Part shown: positions 19,931-25,233 of the stretch, one piece after another
Layout: every line of letters starts with the position of its first letter
Numbering within the stretch: the stretch's first letter is position 1
NCBI GenBank assembly: GCA_001430745.1
Contig: KQ481983.1
Location: 2,404,196 to 2,429,428 of the forward strand
Direction of reading: 5' to 3'
DNA length: 25,233 bases
Source: Auxenochlorella pyrenoidosa
Lineage: Eukaryota > Chlorophyta > Trebouxiophyceae > Chlorellales > Chlorellaceae
The notes under the pieces: model-generated
The model's database searches: none
Told to the model about the DNA's origin: nothing
The model's input: the letters and a program-made list of their open reading frames with translations, nothing else
Made by a program: the position numbers and the translations under genes

Positions 19931-21419
19931 ATGCTGCAGCAGCGTGTGACCGCTTTGCGGCCAGCAGCGGCCCCCGTGATCGGGAGGGCGCGAGCAGCGC
20001 AGCGGCGGCCAGGTAAGCTAGGCGAGGGTCGCGCGTGCAGTCAGCGATGATCGTGTGAAGAGCCGTGCAGCACTTGGTCGCCCCTGAGCGCTCTCGCAGC
20101 TCCCTCCTGTCCTTCAGGCCATGTCCCGCGGCAAGTGCTAGCATCGTCGGCCCCCGAGGGCAACGGGTCTGGCGCAGCGACGGTGGGTTTTGCCGACCGC
20201 GGCCCCTGCCGCTGCTGCCGGAAGCGCCACGTGCCGAGAAGAATCCTCCCACCACTGACTCACTTTCGGCGCGAACCCCTCGCCCTGCAGTCTGACCCCG
20301 TCAAGTATGAGCACATCCTACTGGCCATCCTGGACTCCAACCCCCTGCTCAGCAGCGCGTCGCGGAATGCCGTCGCGACGGCCGCCACGCTGGCAGCCTC
20401 CAATGCTAGCAAGCTGTGAGCGGGCAGCCGAGGCGGTGGGACACGGCAACTCGACAGAGCTGCGGGGCATGGTAGGGTCCTGCCCAGAGGTACTCAGACG
20501 GCAGTGACCGGCACCAGGCCAGCCTGCTGAGCCCGTCCCTGCATGTGGCTCAAGCACCCTCCCTCGTGCGCCCGGCCACCGCAGGACGGTGATGTTCATT
20601 GACGAGCAGGGGCAGCAGGTCAGCGAGAAGCGGCTGCAGCTGGTGCAGGGGTGAGTGGCCCGGCGCTGCGGCCTCGTATCTGCTTGGCTCATACCTTCTC
20701 CGGCAGTGCTCCTGCTGGGTGCTGCCCGCTGCAGCCAGCAGGGGAGTCAAAAGCCGCAGCAGGATGGTGTGTCGGCATAGCCATGGATGCGAACATACTC
20801 GCATCCCCAGCCCTGTGCGCTCTGCCCAGCGGCACGCTGCCGACCCAGCCACTTGGCCGCCCCCGAGCCCCCCCCCCCCACCCACACACACACACCACAT
20901 ACACCACCGCCCCGGCCACCGCATGCAGCGAGCTGCTGACGCGCGGCCTGGAGGCATCCTTCCTGGAGGAGGAGGTGGAGGCGGCCAGCCAGGGCAAGGG
21001 GTCGGTGGCGCTGGGCGAGGCGGCGGACAACATTGAGGCCGACCTGGTGGTGCTGGCCACCGCGGGTGAGGGGCCGCCGCGCCCGGCAGCAAGTGTGCCC
21101 GCCCTCCAGTGCCGTGTGCGCCCTCCAGCGCCGCGTGCCCGCGCCCGGCAGCATCCAGACCGCCCCGCCGGTGTTGGCTGGTTGCTGGTGCTGCTGTCCT
21201 GCAGCTGGATGTGCCTGTGGGCCAGAGCCGCCCTCCTGTGCTGGACGTAGCGCCGCGGGGTTGCGCAGCGGCTCATGAGCGACAGTCCCAGCTGTGTTGC
21301 CGACGGCCTGCCCCCCTCCAATGCCTCCTGTTGCCCGCCCCGCAGCGGTACACGAGAAGCACGTGGACGCCAATCTGCTTGCCGAGTTTGTGGGATGTCC
21401 CATCCTGCTGCTGCCATGA
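19931..21419 (+). CDS. Plastid-targeted universal stress protein-like (alpha-hydrolase-like fold) protein (6 exons, 182 aa)
   Basis: Exons 19931-20012, 20118-20182, 20291-20415, 20585-20650, 20929-21065 and 21346-21419 total 549 nt with consistent phases. The first ~50 residues (MLQQRVTALRPAAAPVIGRA...) are Arg/Ala-rich with no acidic residues, a typical algal transit peptide. The mature part starts with DPVKYEHILLAILDSNP and continues TVMFIDEQGQQVSEKRL, GEAADNIEADLVVLATA and HVDANLLAEFVGCPILLLP, ending at a TGA. The YEHILLAILDSNP and HVDANLLAEF(V/I)xCPxLLLP motifs match a plastid USP-like family I know from land plants. The classical USP ATP-binding motif (G-2x-G-9x-G-S/T) is not visible; the matching position holds the KHVDANLLAEF segment, so it is probably not an ATP-binding USP. 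Function is unknown. Confidence 0.83.
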
Positions 21420-22266
21420 GCGGCGCGTGAGCGGCGAGAAGCCCCTCGTGCACCGCTAGTGTGTTCCTACGAGCGTTGCAGCGAGCGCAAAGACACGGCA
21501 GCGGCAATGTGAACTTTTTGTCATGGCTGGAGGCTGCCTTCAGCCGTCTTCCCCCGCCTCGACCACAGCCCCCCGCCTCGCTCTGCACTGGTTGTCAGTG
21601 CAGCTGCGGCAGGATGCTCCCGCTGTCTCTGCAGCCCTGCATGTGTACCACTTACTTGCTGCCATGTATCCCTGGTAATTGTCAGTATGTGCTGCAGAGT
21701 GCTGATTTGCCCGGCTCTGTTGGTTCGGGTGTTACAAGTGTTGTGCGACAAGGACGGTGCATATGTTGTGCCTTGGAAAAGATTACAGATGATGGGACAA
21801 AGGGGCAGGAACAAGTCCTTGAACAAGCTCCGCCTGCCAGCGAATCGAGGTCTGGCGGGCAATACGCTGCAACGCTCGGGCGGCACACCAGCCGCACCGC
21901 TCAACAGTAGATGCTGTGCAGGGAGAGGATCATGAATCGCACCTATGGGAGAAGAATCCGAGGGCGGTGGAATGGAATGCCGAGTGTTCCTGCAGAACGT
22001 GCCAGGACGCAGACGCCCCTAGTGCTGCCACTGCTGCTGCCCAAGAAAAAGCAACGGGAGGGGAAGGGATAAAGCTGCAGCAGGAGCGTGCTGCTTGTTA
22101 GCCAGCAAGAAACCATGCAGGAAGGGGGCTGCCGCCTATGCTTGTGCAGCAGCGCGGACTTGGGGAACAGAAGCAAAGGAGCAGAGCATTCAAACCGGCG
22201 GGCTGCCTGGCAGCTGGCGACCTGGGCACCAGGCAGCCGTCGCCAGGTGGCAAAGTGCTGATGAGA
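21420..22266. other. Convergent 3' region between the USP-like gene and the GH9 gene
   Basis: These 847 bp lie between two convergent stop codons and are of moderate GC content with no exon I can support. They probably hold two long 3'UTRs. Two TGTAA motifs read on the minus strand (21732-21736 and 21783-21787), about 480-535 nt past the GH9 stop, are candidate polyadenylation signals for that gene. Confidence 0.5.
21783..21787 (-). terminator. Candidate TGTAA polyadenylation signal for the GH9 gene
   Basis: Minus-strand TGTAA occurs here and again at 21732-21736. Both are the only such motifs noticed downstream of the GH9 stop at 22267; the long distance makes them tentative. Confidence 0.3.
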
Positions 22267-25144
22267 TCAGATTGTGATGTAGGTGCCGCAGATGGCGCTC
22301 TTACGCAGCACGCCGTACTGCTGCAGGCACTCGCTCCACAGGTCCGGGTTCAGCTGCAGTGTGCAGTGGCGCAGGGCAGCGGTGTCAGGCCCAAAACGTG
22401 AGTGCGGAAGCAAGGGCGCCGAGGGGGCGCGCCCATGCACTGCCTCCGTTGGAGACCAAGCCTGCCGAAAGCAAGCCCGCCAGCCCTTGCTGCCCGTGCA
22501 CCATTCCCATCTGCAGCACAGCATGTTGAGTGTCGGGGCTGGCTGCAGCCAGCCTTCGGAGCACCCAACCCTGCTGCTCAGTGCAAGCACCCCCCCCAGC
22601 AGCAGCCCCCAGCCCAGCCCCACCCCCACTCCACCCCCACCTCCAGCACCCCCGCGAGCGCCGCCGCCAGCCCCGCGTTGTTCTCCACCCCCACGCGGCT
22701 GCTGTCCGCCTTGCGGTCGTCCGCAAACGCGTCGGAGCGGCCCGAGCCGTAGACCAGCGCGCCCCGCAGCTCGTGGGGGTCGGGGTCGGGGGACAGCAGG
22801 CCGGTGACGCGGTTGCACACCTGGCGGGTGTGAGAGGGGGGGCAGTGGGAGGGTGGGGAGGGAAGGGGGTGGGGGTGGGGACGGGGCCGCGAAGCACCAG
22901 GCAGCAGTGACGATGGCATGGCAGAGGCGCAGGGACACCCGGCTGAACGGGCCAGGGGCAGCGCCTGCGCATCTAGTTGCGCAGCCCGCTTTGGGCCTCT
23001 GGTCAGGCTGCTGAGCAGGGCAGCGCAGCCGGAGCCTCGTCATTGCTGCCTCCGCATCCCGCATCCCGCATCCCGCCCCGCCCCCCACCCCCCGTGGGCC
23101 CACCTCTGGGGGGTCGGGGCAGGCTGCTGCGCGGTCCTGCGTGCGCCGCGGCGGGTTTCGCCCGTAGCCCACCACCAGCGAGCGGCCCGTGTCCCCCAGC
23201 ACGTAGCGCACTTGGGACAGCCCCCAGCAGCGATACTCCTTGGCCAGCCCCGGCTGGGTGGGGGCCACGCCGCCCGCGTACATGAGCGACATGGCGGCGG
23301 CGTTCAGGGTGGCGCCCAGCGAGCCTGCGGCGGCGCCAACGGGGCGGGGCCAACACCGGGAGTCAGCTCTCAGGTGCGTGCAAGCGACCATGCGTGAGCG
23401 CGACCACAACGGCGTGGCTTCATCTGCCGTCGCTGCCGAGGAATGTCGGCTTCCTGGCGGCCTGTCTGCGGGCTGCCACCGACCCGACCCCCAACCCCAC
23501 TCACACCTACCCTCCTCCGAAACTGCCCCCCGCACCCCCACCCCCGCCCACCAGTCATGGGGTTGTAGGCACGACCGTGGCCCGTGTAGTTGGCGGCATT
23601 GCCGGCGCAGATCCAGTTCTTCAGGAAGAGCTGCGACTGCTCCTTGAAGGTGGGGCGGTCCGTCTCCTGCGCACACAGCCGTCGCAAACAGGGCTTGCTC
23701 AGCAGGCTGCTGAACGACCAGCAGGCTCAACAGGGCAGCAAGGCTGCGGGCAGGCCCCCAGGCTGCGCTCACCTGGGCCAGCAGGAGGTTGAGCGGCCAG
23801 AACACGTTGTCCCAGTCGTACGCGTACCTGCAGCAGGGGAGGAGAGAGAGGGCCAGTCGAGGACATGGCGAGGGGCTGGGTAAATGCAGGCATGGCAGCG
23901 CGGGTGACGCTCTGCACGGGCAGTCACGGTGCCTGCTGCCCTGACATGCCATCGTAGCCGCCTGCCCTGCCTACATCACAAGCCCGCAACCTGCGCCTCA
24001 CTTGAAGTCGGACACCGGCGCCTCGTCCTCCAGGTGCTTCATGTAGAAGTCGTACACATCCCCCAGGTACGACTCCTGCAGGGCACTTGTGGAAGGAGGA
24101 TGGGTGGAGGCACGCGCCGGCAGCGCAGCCAGCAGGGCTGGAAGCAGAGCTGCCGGGCAGAAGGCAGGCAGAGGGCAGAGGGCGGCCTGCAAACAGCGCT
24201 TGGCAACACCCCCAGCGAAGGGCCGGAGCGCGCCGTGCGTACCAGCCTGCGTCGCACCCCCCTCACGCTCCCCACCTGCTTGGTGGCCTTGTACAGCCAG
24301 CCCGCGGCCCAGGCGAGGTCGTCGTAGTAGGTGGAGGAGTTGTAGAGCAGGGTGAGGTTGAAGTCGCCGTCGGTGAAGCGGCCCTTGAGCACGCGCGCAA
24401 AGTCGTACACCTGGGGGGGGGGGAAGGAGGGAGGGGGGGGCCAGTGTCAGTGTTGGGCGGGCTCAATGCCTTGCAGAACGGTTCGGCTGCGGGGTTGAAA
24501 GGCTCGTGGCTGCCCTGCCACCGTGCTGAGACCCCCCGGGTGCGCACCCAGCTGCCCATGAGCCACCCCCCCACCTCCTTGGACTTGTCCAGCAGCTGGG
24601 TGGCGTAGGCTGTGTCGTTCTGGCCGCGGAAGACGATGGAGGCGGCAGCCAGCGCGGCCGACACCGAGCCGCCCAGGTCGGAGCCGCCGGTGGTCAGGTC
24701 GACTGCAGAGGGGGGCGCAGGTGGGGGGGGCCTTATGTCAGACAACTTGCATGCGCTGACTTCAGGATGCAGCAGGGCGAGAGCAGGGCAACCGCTGCAT
24801 TCTGCAGGAGGACAGGCCGCCAACATCGCTGCCCAGCGACAACAGGCTGCACCCGCCCCTCCCGCCCCACCTGCATACGACGGTCTTGCCAGCTGCTGCT
24901 CCTCGGGCCGGTACCACAGCAGCATCTCCATGTCTATGTCCCCCACCTGCAGGGGCAGAGGGCGCGCAGTGGGCAGGCCCCCACATCGTCAAGCGGAGAG
25001 GCAAGGCGGGCGCTGCGCGCGAGCGTGGTGATGCCATGCCATGCGAAATCGTGCTCCCAGCGGGCTCCTCGCGGCAGGGCATGCCGTCCCACCCACCCGC
25101 GTGACCAGCAGCGACTGGTTGGTCTCAGGCATCGACTTGTGCAC
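22267..25144 (-). CDS. Glycoside hydrolase family 9 (endoglucanase-like) protein, 3' part (10 exons in window, 372 aa)
   Basis: Exons (complement): 25097-25144, 24871-24946, 24575-24702, 24276-24410, 24002-24075, 23773-23827, 23552-23666, 23104-23324, 22641-22820 and 22267-22353 total 1119 nt in phase. The 5' part, including the segment where GH9 catalytic Asp residues lie, is beyond the right edge. GH9 features in order: MEMLLWYRPEEQQLARPSYA, GSDLGGSVSAALAAASIVFR, YAYDWDNVFWPLNLLLAQ, VRYVLGDTGRSLVVGYGRNP, HELRGALVYGSG, FADDRKAD and NNAG. Active GH9 enzymes cleave beta-1,4-glucans. Two motifs differ: the usual HHR after VVGYGxNPP is QDR here, and the Glu of the NEVAxxYNAG motif aligns with Arg in SRVGVENNAG. 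The last exon adds a 28-residue tail (starting LNPDLWSECLQQYGV) that I do not recognise. A cell-wall role is likely only if it is active. Confidence 0.85.
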
Positions 25145-25233
25145 CTGCGGGCGGGGGCAACAGTGCATCGGCTAGGCCAGGTTGCCTCACTTATGCTGCT
25201 AGACCCAACTGCTGCCCCGGCATGCAGGCACGC

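Noticed and set aside
19902..20255. Minus-strand open frame of 117 codons opposite the USP-like transit peptide
   Set aside because: No recognised domain and it overlaps a well supported plus-strand gene start.
20871..20906. C-rich and CA-repeat tract as a possible functional element
   Set aside because: It lies at the 3' end of an intron as part of the pyrimidine-rich region and is an ordinary microsatellite.
19384..22266. tRNA genes, transposon ends or long terminal repeats in the less GC-rich spacers
   Set aside because: I scanned by eye and saw no tRNA T-loop pattern, terminal inverted repeats or transposase/reverse-transcriptase motifs.

Overview
The window is nuclear DNA from a green alga, most likely a trebouxiophyte such as Chlorella or a relative. 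It is very GC-rich. Every gene is cut by many short introns (about 100-300 bp, GT-AG with a few GC-AG). Two proteins have organelle-targeting-like N-termini, one gene has the algal TGTAA polyadenylation signal, and several proteins look plant-type (UPF2, a plastid USP-like protein, a GH9 glycosidase). I rebuilt the genes by matching splice sites and reading phase by eye. Six of the seven have summed exons divisible by three with an ATG and a stop; the seventh runs off the right edge.

Layout, left to right: (1) 123-1162 minus, an unrecognised 196-aa protein with a probable transit peptide. (2) 1437-3115 plus, BUD31/G10 splicing factor with a reduced zinc-binding region and a long acidic tail. 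(3) 3316-9793 minus, a FAN/NSMAF-type PH-BEACH protein in which the usual WD40 domain is replaced by ARM-like repeats and a disordered tail. (4) 10156-16734 plus, UPF2, the nonsense-mediated decay scaffold; a 308-base run of N falls inside its third intron. (5) 17037-19383 minus, a five-bladed beta-propeller protein resembling GH43/GH32. (6) 19931-21419 plus, a plastid universal-stress-protein-like protein. (7) 22267-25144 minus, the 3' part of a GH9 endoglucanase-like gene whose canonical catalytic His and Glu appear to be substituted.

Strands alternate strictly, so gene pairs share short divergent promoter regions (1163-1436, 9794-10155, 19384-19930) and short convergent 3' regions. There is no operon logic and no mobile element, CRISPR array or RNA gene that I could support. 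BUD31 and UPF2 both act on mRNA (splicing and decay) but otherwise the genes look like an ordinary mixture. The points most worth a second look are the BEACH-ARM architecture, the altered GH9 active-site motifs, the eroded BUD31 cysteine set, and several probable GC-AG introns.
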